From the NCBI RefSeq assembly GCF_050908995.1, contig NC_135129.1, positions 186,001-250,000 of the forward strand: a stretch of DNA of 64,000 nucleotides, written 5' to 3'. The notes beneath the pieces were generated by a model. The model searched no databases and was not told the origin of the DNA. It saw only the letters and a list, made by a program, of their open reading frames with translations. Numbering within the stretch: position 1 is the first letter of the stretch; each line of letters starts with the position of its first letter. Position numbers and translations under genes: made by a program. The stretch comes from Andrena cerasifolii (taxonomy: Eukaryota; Arthropoda; Insecta; Hymenoptera; Andrenidae). Shown piece by piece: positions 29,671-44,694 of this stretch.

Positions 29671-30810
29671 CGATATTAGGACCGATATTGAAAAACCGAT
29701 ATTGAAAAACCGATATTGAATCCGATATTAGAACCGATATTGAAAAACCGATATTGAAAAACTGATATTGCAAAACCGATATTCAAAAACCGATATTGCA
29801 ACCGATATTAGAACCGATATTCAAAAACCGATATTGAAAACCAAATATTGAACAACTGATATCAAAAAACTGATATTGAAAAACCGATATTGAAAAACAA
29901 ATATTGAAAAACCGATATTGAAAAACCGATATTGAAAAACCGATATTAGGACCGATATTGAAAAACCGATATTAGGACCGATATTGAAAAACCGATATTG
30001 AAAAACCGATATTGAATCCGATATTAGAACCGATATTGAAAAACCGATATTGGAGAACAAATATTGAAAAACTGATATTGAAAAACCGATATTGAAAAAC
30101 CGATATTGAAAACCAAATATTGAAGAACTGATATTGAAAAACCGATATTGAAAAACCGATATTGAAAAACCTATACCGAAAAACTGATATTGCAAAACCG
30201 ATATTGAAAAACCGATATTGAAAAACAAATATTGAAAAACTGATATCGAAAAACTGATATTGAAAAACCGATATTGAAAAACCGATATTGAAAAACAAAT
30301 ATTGAAAAACCAATATTGAAAAGCCGATATTGAAAAACCGATATTGAAAAACCGATATTGAAAAACCTATATCGAAAAACTGATATTGCAAAACCGATAT
30401 TGAAAAACCGATATTGAATCCGATATTAGAACCGATATTGAAAAACCGATATTGAATCCGATATTAGAACCGATATTCAAAAACCGATATTGAATCCGAT
30501 ATTAGAACCGATATTCAAAAACCGATATTGAAAAACAAATATTGAAAAACTGATATCGAAAAACTGATATTGAAAAACCGATATTGAAAAACAAATATTG
30601 AAAAACTGATATCGAAAAACTGATATTGAAAAACCGATATTGAAAAAGCGATATTGAAAAACCGATATTGAAAAACAAATATTGAAAAACTGATATCGAA
30701 AACCTGATATCGAAAAACTGATATTGAAAAACCGATATTGAAAAAGCGATATTGAAAAACCGATATTGAAAAACAAATATTGAAAAACTGATATCGAAAA
30801 ACTGATATTG

Positions 30811-32820
30811 AAAAACCGATATTGAAAAACCGATATTGAAAAACCGATATTAGGACCGATATTGAAAAACCGATATTAGGACCGATATTGAAAAACCGAT
30901 ATTGAAAAACCGATATTAGGACCGATATTGAAAAACCGATATTGGAGAACAAATATTGAAAAACTGATATTGAAAAACCGATGTTGAAAAACCGATATTG
31001 AAAACCAAATATTGAAAAACTGATATTGAAAAACCGATATTGAAAAATCGATATTGAAAAACCTATACCGAAAAACTGATATTGCAAAACCGATATTGAA
31101 AAACCGATATTGAAAACCAAATATTGAAAAACTGATATCGAAAAATTGATATTGAAAAACCGATATTGAAAAACCGATATTGAATCCGATATTAGAACCG
31201 ATATTGAAAAACCGATATTGGAGAACAAATATTGAAAAACTGATATTGAAAAACCGATGTTGAAAAACCGATATTGAAAACCAAATATTGAAAAACTGAT
31301 ATTGAAAAACCGATATTGAAAAATCGATATTGAAAAACCTATACCGAAAAACTGATATTGCAAAACCGATATTGAAAAACCGATATTGAAAAACAAATAT
31401 TGAAAAACTGATATCGAAAAACTGATATTGAAAAACCGATATTGAAAAACCGATATTGAAAAACAAATATTGAAAAACCGATATTGAAAAACCGATATTG
31501 AAAAACCGATATTGAATCCGATATTGAAAAACCGATATTGAATCCGATATTAGAACCGATATTCAAAAACCGATATTGAATCCGATATTAGAACCGATAT
31601 TGCAAAACCGATATTGAAAAACCGATATTGAAAAACAAATATTGAAAAACTGATATCGAAGAACTGATATTGAAAAACCGATATTGAAAAACCGATATTG
31701 AAAAACTGATATTGCAAAACCGATATTGAAAAAGCGATATTGAAAAACCGATATTGAAAAACAAATATTGAAAAACTTATATCGAAAAACTGATATCGAA
31801 AAACTGATATTGAAAAACCGATATTGAAAAACCGATATTGAATCCGATATTAGAACCGATATTCAAAAACCGATATTGAATCCGATATTAGAACCGATAT
31901 TCAAAAACCGATATTGAATCCGATATTAGAACCGATATTGAAAACCAAATATTGAAAAACTGATATTGAAAAACCGATATTGAAAAACCGGTATTGAAAA
32001 ACCGATATTGAATCCGATATTAGAACCGATATTCAAAAACCGATATTGGAGGACAAATATTGAAAAACTGATATTGAAAACCCGATATTGAAAAACCGAT
32101 ATTGAAACCGATATTGAAAAACCGATATTGAAACCGATATTAGAACCGATATTGAAAAACCGATATTGAATCCGATATTAGAACCGATATTGAAAAACCG
32201 GTATTGGAGAACAAATATTGAAAAACTGATATTGAAAAACCGATATTGAAAAACCGATATTGAAAACCAAATATTGAAAAACTGATATTGAAAAACCGAT
32301 ATTGAAAAACCGATATTGAAAAACCTATACCGAAAAACTGATATTGAAAAACCGATATTGAAACCGATATTAGAACCGATATTGAAAAACCGATATTGAA
32401 AAAGCGATATTGAAAAACCGATATTGAAAAACCGATATTGAAAAACCGATATTGAAAAACCGGTATTGAAAAACCTATATCGAAAAACTGATATTGAAAA
32501 ACCGATATTGAAAAACAAATATTGAAAAACCGATATTGGAGAACAAATATCGAAAAACTGATATTGAAAAAGCGATATTGAAAAAGCGATATTGAAAAAC
32601 CGATATTGAAAAACCTATACCGAAAAACAAATATTGAAAAACTGATATTGCAAAACCGATATTGAAAAACCGATATTGAAAAACTTATATCGAAAAACTG
32701 ATATTGCAAAACCGATATTGAAAAACCGATATTGAAACCGATATTGAAAAACCGATATTAGGACCGATATTGAAAAACCGATATTGAAAAACCGATATTG
32801 AAAAACCGATATTGAATCCG
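30811..32820 (+). repeat. Block e, copy 2 (70-bp internal deletion)
   Basis: Partner of 27591-29670. It carries the last two gatgttg monomers of the window, which explains why a domain-B marker occurs inside domain C. A single base differs near 32600 (c, against g at 29450). The match breaks at about 32815, where aatccgatatta follows in place of two more consensus units. Confidence 0.85.
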
Positions 32821-35800
32821 ATATTAGAACCGATATTGAAAAACCGATATTGAAAAACTGATATTGCAAAACCGATATTCAAAAACCGATATTGCAACCG
32901 ATATTAGAACCGATATTCAAAAACCGATATTGAAAACCAAATATTGAACAACTGATATCAAAAAACTGATATTGAAAAACCGATATTGAAAAACAAATAT
33001 TGAAAAACCGATATTGAAAAACCGATATTGAAAAACCGATATTAGGACCGATATTGAAAAACCGATATTAGGACCGATATTGAAAAACCGATATTGAATC
33101 CGATATTAGAACCGATATTGAAAAACCGATATTGGAGAACAAATATTGAAAAACTGATATTGAAAAACCGATATTGAAAAACCGATATTGAAAACCAAAT
33201 ATTGAAAAACTGATATTGAAAAACCGATATTGAAAAACCGATATTGAAAAACCTATACCGAAAAACTGATATTGCAAAACCGATATTGAAAAACCGATAT
33301 TGAAAAACAAATATTGAAAAACTGATATCGAAAAACTGATATTGAAAAACCGATATTGAAAAACCGATATTGAAAAACAAATATTGAAAAACCAATATTG
33401 AAAAACCGATATTGAAAAACCGATATTGAAAAACCGATATTGAAAAACCTATATCGAAAAACTGATATTGCAAAACCGATATTGAAAAACCGATATTGAA
33501 TCCGATATTAGAACCGATATTGAAAAACCGATATTGAATCCGATATTAGAACCGATATTCAAAAACCGATATTGAATCCGATATTAGAACCGATATTCAA
33601 AAACCGATATTGAAAAACAAATATTGAAAAACTGATATCGAAAAACTGATATTGAAAAACCGATATTGAAAAACAAATATTGAAAAACTGATATCGAAAA
33701 ACTGATATTGAAAAACCGATATTGAAAAAGCGATATTGAAAAACCGATATTGAAAAACAAATATTGAAAAACTGATATCGAAAAACTGATATTGAAAAAC
33801 CGATATTGAAAAACCGATATTGAAAAACAAATATTGAAAAACCAATATTGAAAAACCGATATTGAAAAACCGATATTGAAAAATCGATATTGAAAAACCT
33901 ATACCGAAAAACTGATATTGCAAAACCGATATTGAAAAACCGATATTGAATCCGATATTAGAACCGATATTGAAAAACCGATATTGGAAAACTGATATTG
34001 CAAAACCGATATTCAAAAACCGATACTGAAACCGATATTAGAACCGATATTCAAAAACCGATATTCAAAAACCGATATTGAAAACCAAATATTGAAAAAC
34101 TGATATCGAAAAATTGATATTGAAAAACCGATATTGAAAAACCGATATTGAATCCGATATTAGAACCGATATTGAAAAACCGATATTGAAAAACTGATAT
34201 TGCAAAACCGATATTCAAAAACCGATATTGAAACCGATATTAGAACCGATATTCAAAAACCGATATTGAAAACCAAATATTGAACAACTGATATCAAAAA
34301 ACTGATATTGAAAAACCGATATTGAAAAACAAATATTGAAAAACCGATATTGAAAAACCGATATTGAAAAACCGATATTAGGACCGATATTGAAAAACCG
34401 ATATTGAAAAACCGATATTAGGACCGATATTGAAAAACCGATATTGGAGAACAAATATTGAAAAACTGATATTGAAAAACCGATATTGAAAAACCGATAT
34501 TGAAAACCAAATATTGAAAAACTGATATTGAAAAACCGATATTGAAAAACCGATATTGAAAAACCTATACCGAAAAACTGATATTGAAAAACCGATATTG
34601 AAACCGATATTAGAACCGATATTGAAAAACCGATATTGAAAAACCGATATTGAAAAACAAATATTGAAAAACCGATATTGAAAAACCGATATTAAAAAAC
34701 CGATATTGCAAAACCGATATTGAAAAACCGATATTGAAAAACAAATATTGAAAAACTGATATCGAAGAACTGATATTGAAAAACCGATATTGAAAAACCG
34801 ATATTGAAAAACTGATATTGCAAAACCGATATTGAAAAAGCGATATTGAAAAACCGATATTGAAAAACAAATATTGAAAAACTGATATCGAAAAACTGAT
34901 ATCGAAAAACTGATATTGAAAAACCGATATTGAAAAACCGATATTGTATCCGATATTAGAACCGATATTCAAAAACCGATATTGAATCCGATATTAGAAC
35001 CGATATTCAAAAACCGATATTGAATCCGATATTAGAACCGATATTGAAAACCAAATATTGAAAAACTGATATTGAAAAACCGATATTGAAAAACCGGTAT
35101 TGAAAAACCGATATTGAATCCGATATTAGAACCGATATTCAAAAACCGATATTGGAGGACAAGTATTGAAAAACTGATATTGAAAACCCGATATTGAAAA
35201 ACCGATATTGAAACCGATATTGAAAAACCGATATTGAAACCGATATTAGAACCGATATTGAAAAACCGATATTGAATCCGATATTAGAACCGATATTGAA
35301 AAACCGGTATTGGAGAACAAATATTGAAAAACTGATATTGAAAAACCGATATTGAAAAACCGATATTGAAAACCAAATATTGAAAAACTGATATTGAAAA
35401 ACCGATATTGAAAAACCGATATTGAAAAACCTATACCGAAAAACTGATATTGAAAAACCGATATTGAAACCGATATTAGAACCGATATTGAAAAACCGAT
35501 ATTGAAAAAGCGATATTGAAAAACCGATATTGAAAAACCGATATTGAAAAACAAATATTGAAAAACCGATATTGAAAAACCGATATTAAAAAACCGATAT
35601 TGAAAAACCGATATTGAAAAACCTATATCGAAAAACTGATATTGCAAAACCGATCTTGAAAAACCGATATTGAATCCGATATTAGAACCGATATTCAAAA
35701 ACCGATATTCAAAAACCGATATTCAAAAACCGATATTGAAAAACAAATATTGAAAAACTGATATCGAAAAACTGATATTGAAAAACCGATATTGAAATAT

Positions 35801-37876
35801 CGATATTGAAAAACAAATATTGAAAAACCGATATTGAAAAACCGATATTGCAAAACCGATATTGAAACCGATATTGAAACACCTATATCGAAAAACAAAT
35901 ATTGAAAAACCGACATTGAAAAACCGATATTGAAAAACCGATATTGAAAAACAAATATTGAAAAACTGATATTGCAAAACCGATATTGAAAAACCGATAT
36001 TGAAACCGATATTGAAAAACCGATATTAGGACCGATATTGAAAAACCGATATTGAAAAACCGATATTGAAAAACCGATATTAGGACCGATATTGAAAAAC
36101 CGATATTGAAAAACCGATATTGAATCCGATATTGAAAAACCGATATTGAAAAACCGATATTGAATCCGATATTAGAACCGATATTGAAAAACCGATATTG
36201 AAAAACTGATATTGCAAAACCGATATTCAAAAACCGATATTGCAACCGATATTAGAACCGATATTCAAAAACCGATATTGAAAACCAAATATTGAACAAC
36301 TGATATCAAAAAACTGATATTGAAAAACCGATATTGAAAAACAAATATTGAAAAACCGATATTGAAAAACCGATATTGAAAAACCGATATTAGGACCGAT
36401 ATTGAAAAACCGATATTAGGACCGATATTGAAAAACCGATATTGAAAAACCGATATTGAATCCGATATTAGAACCGATATTGAAAAACCGATATTGAAAA
36501 CCAAATATTGAACAACTGATATCAAAAAACTGATATTGAAAAACCGATATTGAAAAACAAATATTGAAAAACCGATATTGAAAAACCGATATTGAAAAAC
36601 CGATATTAGGACCGATATTGAAAAACCGATATTGAAAAACCGATATTAGGACCGATATTGAAAAACCGATATTGGAGAACAAATATTGAAAAACTGATAT
36701 TGAAAAACCGATATTGAAAAACCGATATTGAAAACCAAATATTGAAAAACTGATATTGAAAAACCGATATTGAAAAACCGATATTGAAAAACCTATACCG
36801 AAAAACTGATATTGAAAAACCGATATTGAAACCGATATTAGAACCGATATTGAAAAACCGATATTGAAAAAGCGATATTGAAAAACCGATATTGAAAAAC
36901 CGATATTGAAAAACAAATATTGAAAAACCGATATTGAAAAACCGATATTAAAAAACCGATATTGCAAAACCGATATTGAAAAACAAATATTGAAAAACTG
37001 ATATCGAAGAACTGATATTGAAAAACCGATATTGAAAAACCGATATTCAAAAACCGATATTGAATCCGATATTAGAACCGATATTCAAAAACCGATATTG
37101 AATCCGATATTAGAACCGATATTGAAAACCAAATATTGAAAAACTGATATTGAAAAACTGATATTGAAAAACCGGTATTGAAAAACCGATATTGAATCCG
37201 ATATTAGAACCGATATTCAAAAACCGATATTGGAGGACAAATATTGAAAAACTGATATTGAAAACCCGATATTGAAAAACCGATATTGAAACCGATATTG
37301 AAAAACCGATATTGAAACCGATATTAGAACCGATATTGAAAAACCGATATTGAATCCGATATTAGAACCGATATTGAAAAACCGGTATTGGAGAACAAAT
37401 ATTGAAAAACTGATATTGAAAAACCGATATTGAAAAACCGATATTGAAAACCAAATATTGAAAAACTGATATTGAAAAACCGATATTGAAAAACCGATAT
37501 TGAAAAACCTATACCGAAAAACTGATATTGAAAAACCGATATTGAAAAACCGATATTGAAAAACCGATATTGAAAAACAAATATTGAAAAACCGATATTG
37601 AAAAACCGATATTAAAAAACCGATATTGAAAAACCGATATTGAAAAACCTATATCGAAAAACTGATATTGCAAAACCGATCTTGAAAAACCGATATTGAA
37701 TCCGATATTAGAACCGATATTCAAAAACCGATATTCAAAAACCGATATTCAAAAACCGATATTGAAAAACAAATATTGAAAAACTGATATCGAAAAACTG
37801 ATATTGAAAAACCGATATTGAAATATCGATATTGAAAAACAAATATTGAAAAACCGATATTGAAAAACCGATATTG

Positions 37877-39780
37877 AAAAACCGATATTGAAAAAGCGAT
37901 ATTGAAAAACAAATATTGAAAAACCGATATTGAAAAACCGATATTAGGACCGATATTGAAAAACCGATATTAGGACCGATATTGAAAAACCGATATTGAA
38001 AAACCGATATTGAATCCGATATTAGAACCGATATTGAAAAACCGATATTGGAGAACAAATATTGAAAAACTGATATTGAAAAACCGATATTGAAAAACCG
38101 ATATTGAAAAAGCGATATTGAAAAAGCGATATTGAAAAACAAATATTGAAAAACTTATATCGAATCCGATATTAGAACCGATATTGAAAAACCGATATTG
38201 AAAAACAAATATTGAAAAACCGATATTGGAGAACAAATATCGAAAAACTGATATTGAAAAAGCGATATTGAAAAAGCGATATTGAAAAAGCGATATTGAA
38301 AAACCGATATTGAAAAACCGATATTGAAAAACCGGTATTGAAAAACCTATATCGAAAAACTGATATTGCAAAACCGATATTGAAACCGATATTGAAACAC
38401 CTATATCGAAAAACAAATATTGAAAAACCGACATTGAAAAACCGATATTGAAAAACCGATATTGAAAAACAAATATTGAAAAACTGATATTGCAAAACCG
38501 ATATTGAAAAACCGATATTGAAAAACTTATATCGAAAAACTGATATTGCAAAACCGATATTGAAAAACCGATATTGAAACCGATATTGAAAAACCGATAT
38601 TAGGACCGATATTGAAAAACCGATATTGAAAAACCGATATTGAAAAACCGATATTAGGACCGATATTGAAAAACCGATATTGAAAAACCGATATTGAATC
38701 CGATATTAGAACCGATATTGAAAAACCGATATTGAAAAACTGATATTGCAAAACCGATATTCAAAAACCGATATTGCAACCGATATTAGAACCGATATTC
38801 AAAAACCGATATTGAAAACCAAATATTGAACAACTGATATCAAAAAACTGATATTGAAAAACCGATATTGAAAAACAAATATTGAAAAACCGATATTGAA
38901 AAACCGATATTGAAAAACCGATATTAGGACCGATATTGAAAAACCGATATTAGGACCGATATTGAAAAACCGATATTGAAAAACCGATATTGAATCCGAT
39001 ATTAGAACCGATATTGAACAACCGATATTGGAGAACAAATATTGAAAAACTGATATTGAAAAACCGATATTGAAAAACCGATATTGAAAACCAAATATTG
39101 AAAAACTGATATTGAAAAACCGATATTGAAAAACCGATATTGAAAAACCTATACCGAAAAACTGATATTGCAAAACCGATATTGAAAAACCGATATTGAA
39201 AAACAAATATTGAAAAACTGATATTGAAAAAGCGATATTGAAAAACCGATATTGAAAAACCGATATTGAAAAACAAATATTGAAAAACCGATATTGAAAA
39301 ACCGATATTAAAAAACCGATATTGCAAAACCGATATTGAAAAACCGATATTGAAAAACAAATATTGAAAAACTGATATCGAAGAACTGATATTGAAAAAC
39401 CGATATTGAAAAACCGATATTGAAAAACCGATATTAGGACCGATATTCAAAAACCGATATTGAATCCGATATTAGAACCGATATTCAAAAACCGATATTG
39501 AAAAACAAATATTGAAAAACTGATATCGAAAAACTGATATTGAAAAACCGATATTGAAAAACAAATATTGAAAAACTGATATCGAAAAACTGATATTGAA
39601 AAACCGATATTGAAAAAGCGATATTGAAAAACCGATATTGAAAAACAAATATTGAAAAACTGATATCGAAAAACTGATATCGAAAAACTGATATTGAAAA
39701 ACCGATATTGAAAAAGCGATATTGAAAAACCGATATTGAAAAACAAATATTGAAAAACTCATATCGAAAAACTGATATTG
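37877..39780 (+). repeat. 1904-bp direct tandem duplication, unit 1
   Basis: Unit 1 is followed directly by unit 2 at 39781, with every marker offset by exactly 1904 bp (136 x 14). Examples are ACCGGT 38331/40235, the phase marker 38829/40733 and cgaagaactg 39381/41285. The private sequence aacaaccgatattgg near 39015 is in both. I saw no mismatch in the stretches compared, which were not every base. Confidence 0.93.
38172..38495 (+). repeat. 324-bp ACCGGT module (full), in 1904-bp unit 1
   Basis: First full module after domain B, with ACCGGT at 38331. It is preceded by gcgatattg, caaatattg and cttatatcg, the standard left flank in domain C. Confidence 0.9.
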
Positions 39781-41684
39781 AAAAACCGATATTGAAAAAG
39801 CGATATTGAAAAACAAATATTGAAAAACCGATATTGAAAAACCGATATTAGGACCGATATTGAAAAACCGATATTAGGACCGATATTGAAAAACCGATAT
39901 TGAAAAACCGATATTGAATCCGATATTAGAACCGATATTGAAAAACCGATATTGGAGAACAAATATTGAAAAACTGATATTGAAAAACCGATATTGAAAA
40001 ACCGATATTGAAAAAGCGATATTGAAAAAGCGATATTGAAAAACAAATATTGAAAAACTTATATCGAATCCGATATTAGAACCGATATTGAAAAACCGAT
40101 ATTGAAAAACAAATATTGAAAAACCGATATTGGAGAACAAATATCGAAAAACTGATATTGAAAAAGCGATATTGAAAAAGCGATATTGAAAAAGCGATAT
40201 TGAAAAACCGATATTGAAAAACCGATATTGAAAAACCGGTATTGAAAAACCTATATCGAAAAACTGATATTGCAAAACCGATATTGAAACCGATATTGAA
40301 ACACCTATATCGAAAAACAAATATTGAAAAACCGACATTGAAAAACCGATATTGAAAAACCGATATTGAAAAACAAATATTGAAAAACTGATATTGCAAA
40401 ACCGATATTGAAAAACCGATATTGAAAAACTTATATCGAAAAACTGATATTGCAAAACCGATATTGAAAAACCGATATTGAAACCGATATTGAAAAACCG
40501 ATATTAGGACCGATATTGAAAAACCGATATTGAAAAACCGATATTGAAAAACCGATATTAGGACCGATATTGAAAAACCGATATTGAAAAACCGATATTG
40601 AATCCGATATTAGAACCGATATTGAAAAACCGATATTGAAAAACTGATATTGCAAAACCGATATTCAAAAACCGATATTGCAACCGATATTAGAACCGAT
40701 ATTCAAAAACCGATATTGAAAACCAAATATTGAACAACTGATATCAAAAAACTGATATTGAAAAACCGATATTGAAAAACAAATATTGAAAAACCGATAT
40801 TGAAAAACCGATATTGAAAAACCGATATTAGGACCGATATTGAAAAACCGATATTAGGACCGATATTGAAAAACCGATATTGAAAAACCGATATTGAATC
40901 CGATATTAGAACCGATATTGAACAACCGATATTGGAGAACAAATATTGAAAAACTGATATTGAAAAACCGATATTGAAAAACCGATATTGAAAACCAAAT
41001 ATTGAAAAACTGATATTGAAAAACCGATATTGAAAAACCGATATTGAAAAACCTATACCGAAAAACTGATATTGCAAAACCGATATTGAAAAACCGATAT
41101 TGAAAAACAAATATTGAAAAACTGATATTGAAAAAGCGATATTGAAAAACCGATATTGAAAAACCGATATTGAAAAACAAATATTGAAAAACCGATATTG
41201 AAAAACCGATATTAAAAAACCGATATTGCAAAACCGATATTGAAAAACCGATATTGAAAAACAAATATTGAAAAACTGATATCGAAGAACTGATATTGAA
41301 AAACCGATATTGAAAAACCGATATTGAAAAACCGATATTAGGACCGATATTCAAAAACCGATATTGAATCCGATATTAGAACCGATATTCAAAAACCGAT
41401 ATTGAAAAACAAATATTGAAAAACTGATATCGAAAAACTGATATTGAAAAACCGATATTGAAAAACAAATATTGAAAAACTGATATCGAAAAACTGATAT
41501 TGAAAAACCGATATTGAAAAAGCGATATTGAAAAACCGATATTGAAAAACAAATATTGAAAAACTGATATCGAAAAACTGATATCGAAAAACTGATATTG
41601 AAAAACCGATATTGAAAAAGCGATATTGAAAAACCGATATTGAAAAACAAATATTGAAAAACTCATATCGAAAAACTGATATTG
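39781..41684 (+). repeat. 1904-bp direct tandem duplication, unit 2
   Basis: Immediate downstream copy of 37877-39780. Similarity carries on for about 25 bases beyond the unit into 41709 (against 39805), as expected at the join of a tandem duplication. It then diverges from caatattg onward. Confidence 0.93.
40076..40399 (+). repeat. 324-bp ACCGGT module (full), in 1904-bp unit 2
   Basis: Tandem partner of the module at 38172, with ACCGGT at 40235 and the same flanks on both sides. Confidence 0.9.
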
Positions 41685-43560
41685 AAAAACCGATATTGAA
41701 AAAGCGATATTGAAAAACCAATATTGAAAAACTTACATCGAAAAACTGATATTGAAAAACCGATATTGAAAAATCGATATTGAAAAACCTATACCGAAAA
41801 ACTGATATTGCAAAACCGATATTGAAAAACCGATATTGAATCCGATATTAGAACCGATATTGAAAAACCGATATTGAAAAACTGATATTGCAAAACCGAT
41901 ATTCAAAAACCGATACTGAAACCGATATTAGAACCGATATTCAAAAACCGATATTCAAAAACCGATATTGAAAACCAAATATTGAAAAACTGATATCGAA
42001 AAATTGATATTGAAAAACCGATATTGAAAAACCGACATTGAATCCGATATTAGAACCGATATTGAAAAACCGATATTGAAAAACTGATATTGCAAAACCG
42101 ATATTCAAAAACCGATATTGAAACCGATATTAGAACCGATATTCAAAAACCGATATTGAAAACCAAATATTGAACAACTGATATCAAAAAACTGATATTG
42201 AAAAACCGATATTGAAAAACAAATATTGAAAAACCGATATTGAAAAACCGATATTGAAAAACCGATATTAGGACCGATATTGAAAAACCGATATTGAAAA
42301 ACCGATATTAGGACCGATATTGAAAAACCGATATTGGAGAACAAATATTGAAAAACTGATATTGAAAAACCGATATTGAAAAACCGATATTGAAAACCAA
42401 ATATTGAAAAACTGATATTGAAAAACCGATATTGAAAAACCGATATTGAAAAACCTATACCGAAAAACTGATATTGAAAAACCGATATTGAAACCGATAT
42501 TAGAACCGATATTGAAAAACCGATATTGAAAAAGCGATATTGAAAAACCGATATTGAAAAACCGATATTGAAAAACAAATATTGAAAAACCGATATTGAA
42601 AAACCGATATTAAAAAACCGATATTGCAAAACCGATATTGAAAAACCGATATTGAAAAACAAATATTGAAAAACTGATATCGAAGAACTGATATTGAAAA
42701 ACCGATATTGAAAAACCGATATTGAAAAACTGATATTGCAAAACCGATATTGAAAAAGCGATATTGAAAAACCGATATTGAAAAACAAATATTGAAAAAC
42801 TGATATCGAAAAACTGATACTGAAAAACCGATATTGAAAAACCGATATTGAATCCGATATTAGAACCGATATTCAAAAACCGATATTGAATCCGATATTA
42901 GAACCGATATTCAAAAACCGATATTGAATCCGATATTAGAACCGATATTGAAAACCAAATATTGAAAAACTGATATTGAAAAACCGATATTGAAAAACCG
43001 GTATTGAAAAACCGATATTGAATCCGATATTAGAACCGATATTCAAAAACCGATATTGGAGGACAAATATTGAAAAACTGATATTGAAAACCCGATATTG
43101 AAAAACCGATATTGAAACCGATATTGAAAAACCGATATTGAAACCGATATTAGAACCGATATTGAAAAACCGATATTGAATCCGATATTAGAACCGATAT
43201 TGAAAAACCGGTATTGGAGAACAAATATTGAAAAACTGATATTGAAAAACCGATATTGAAAAACCGATATTGAAAACCAAATATTGAAAAACTGATATTG
43301 AAAAACCGATATTGAAAAACCGATATTGAAAAACCTATACCGAAAAACTGATATTGAAAAACCGATATTGAAACCGATATTAGAACCGATATTGAAAAAC
43401 CGATATTGAAAAAGCGATATTGAAAAACCGATATTGAAAAACCGATATTGAAAAACAAATATTGAAAAACCGATATTGAAAAACCGATATTAAAAAACCG
43501 ATATTGAAAAACCGATATTGAAAAACCTATATCGAAAAACTGATATTGCAAAACCGATCT

Positions 43561-44468
43561 TGAAAAACCGATATTGAATCCGATATTAGAACCGATATTC
43601 AAAAACCGATATTCAAAAACCGATATTCAAAAACCGATATTGAAAAACAAATATTGAAAAACTGATATCGAAAAACTGATATTGAAAAACCGATATTGAA
43701 AAACCGATATTGAAAAACAAATATTGAAAAACCGTTATTGGAGAACAAATATCGAAAAACTGATATTGAAAAAGCGATATTGAAAAAGCGATATTGAAAA
43801 AGCGATATTGAAAAACCGATATTGAAAAACCGATATTGAAAAACCGGTATTGAAAAACCTATATCGAAAAACTGATATTGCAAAACCGATATTGAAACCG
43901 ATATTGAAACACCTATATCGAAAAACAAATATTGAAAAACCGACATTGAAAAACCGATATTGAAAAACCGATATTGAAAAACAAATATTGAAAAACTGAT
44001 ATTGCAAAACCGATATTGAAAAACCGATATTGAAAAACTTATATCGAAAAACTGATATTGCAAAACCGATATTGAAAAACCGATATTGAAACCGATATTG
44101 AAAAACCGATATTAGGACCAATATTGAAAAACCGATATTGAAAAACCGATATTGAAAAACCGATATTAGGACCGATATTGAAAAACCGATATTGAAAAAC
44201 CGATATTGAATCCGATATTAGAACCGATATTGAAAAACCGATATTGAAAAACTGATATTGCAAAACCGATATTCAAAAACCGATATTGCAACCGATATTA
44301 GAACCGATATTCAAAAACCGATATTGAAAACCAAATATTGAACAACTGATATCAAAAAACTGATATTGAAAAACCGATATTGAAAAACAAATATTGAAAA
44401 ACCGATATTGAAAAACCGATATTGAAAAACCGATATTAGGACCGATATTGAAAAACCGATATTGAAAA
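43561..44468 (+). repeat. Block f, copy 1
   Basis: Repeated at 44695-45602 (offset 1134, 81 x 14). This copy has private changes: accgttattg near 43731 and ggaccaatattg near 44116. The 226 bp between the copies resembles the tail of the block, suggesting a second partial copying step. Confidence 0.88.
43690..44007 (+). repeat. ACCGGT module, variant copy in block f
   Basis: The usual gaaccgatattg start is replaced by a 14-mer, and accgttattg near 43731 is a private point change. From gagaacaaatatcg onward the order is standard. Confidence 0.82.
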
Positions 44469-44694
44469 ACCGATATTGAAAAACAAATATTGAAAAACTG
44501 ATATTGCAAAACCGATATTGAAAAACCGATATTGAAAAACTTATATCGAAAAACTGATATTGCAAAACCGATATTGAAAAACCGATATTGAAACCGATAT
44601 TGAAAAACCGATATTAGGACCGATATTGAAAAACCGATATTGAAAAACCGATATTGAAAAACCGATATTAGGACCGATATTGAAAAACCGATAT

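Larger units (their letters stand above)
2991..31262 (+). repeat. Variant monomer aaaaaccgatgttg, 13 copies
   Basis: Copies start at 2991, 3267, 9403, 14629, 18540, 18840, 21839, 22115, 23553, 27753, 28029, 30973 and 31249. They often come in pairs 276 or 300 bp apart (2991/3267, 18540/18840, 21839/22115, 27753/28029, 30973/31249), which shows that a block holding two copies was duplicated as a unit. None was seen after 31262. Confidence 0.85.
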
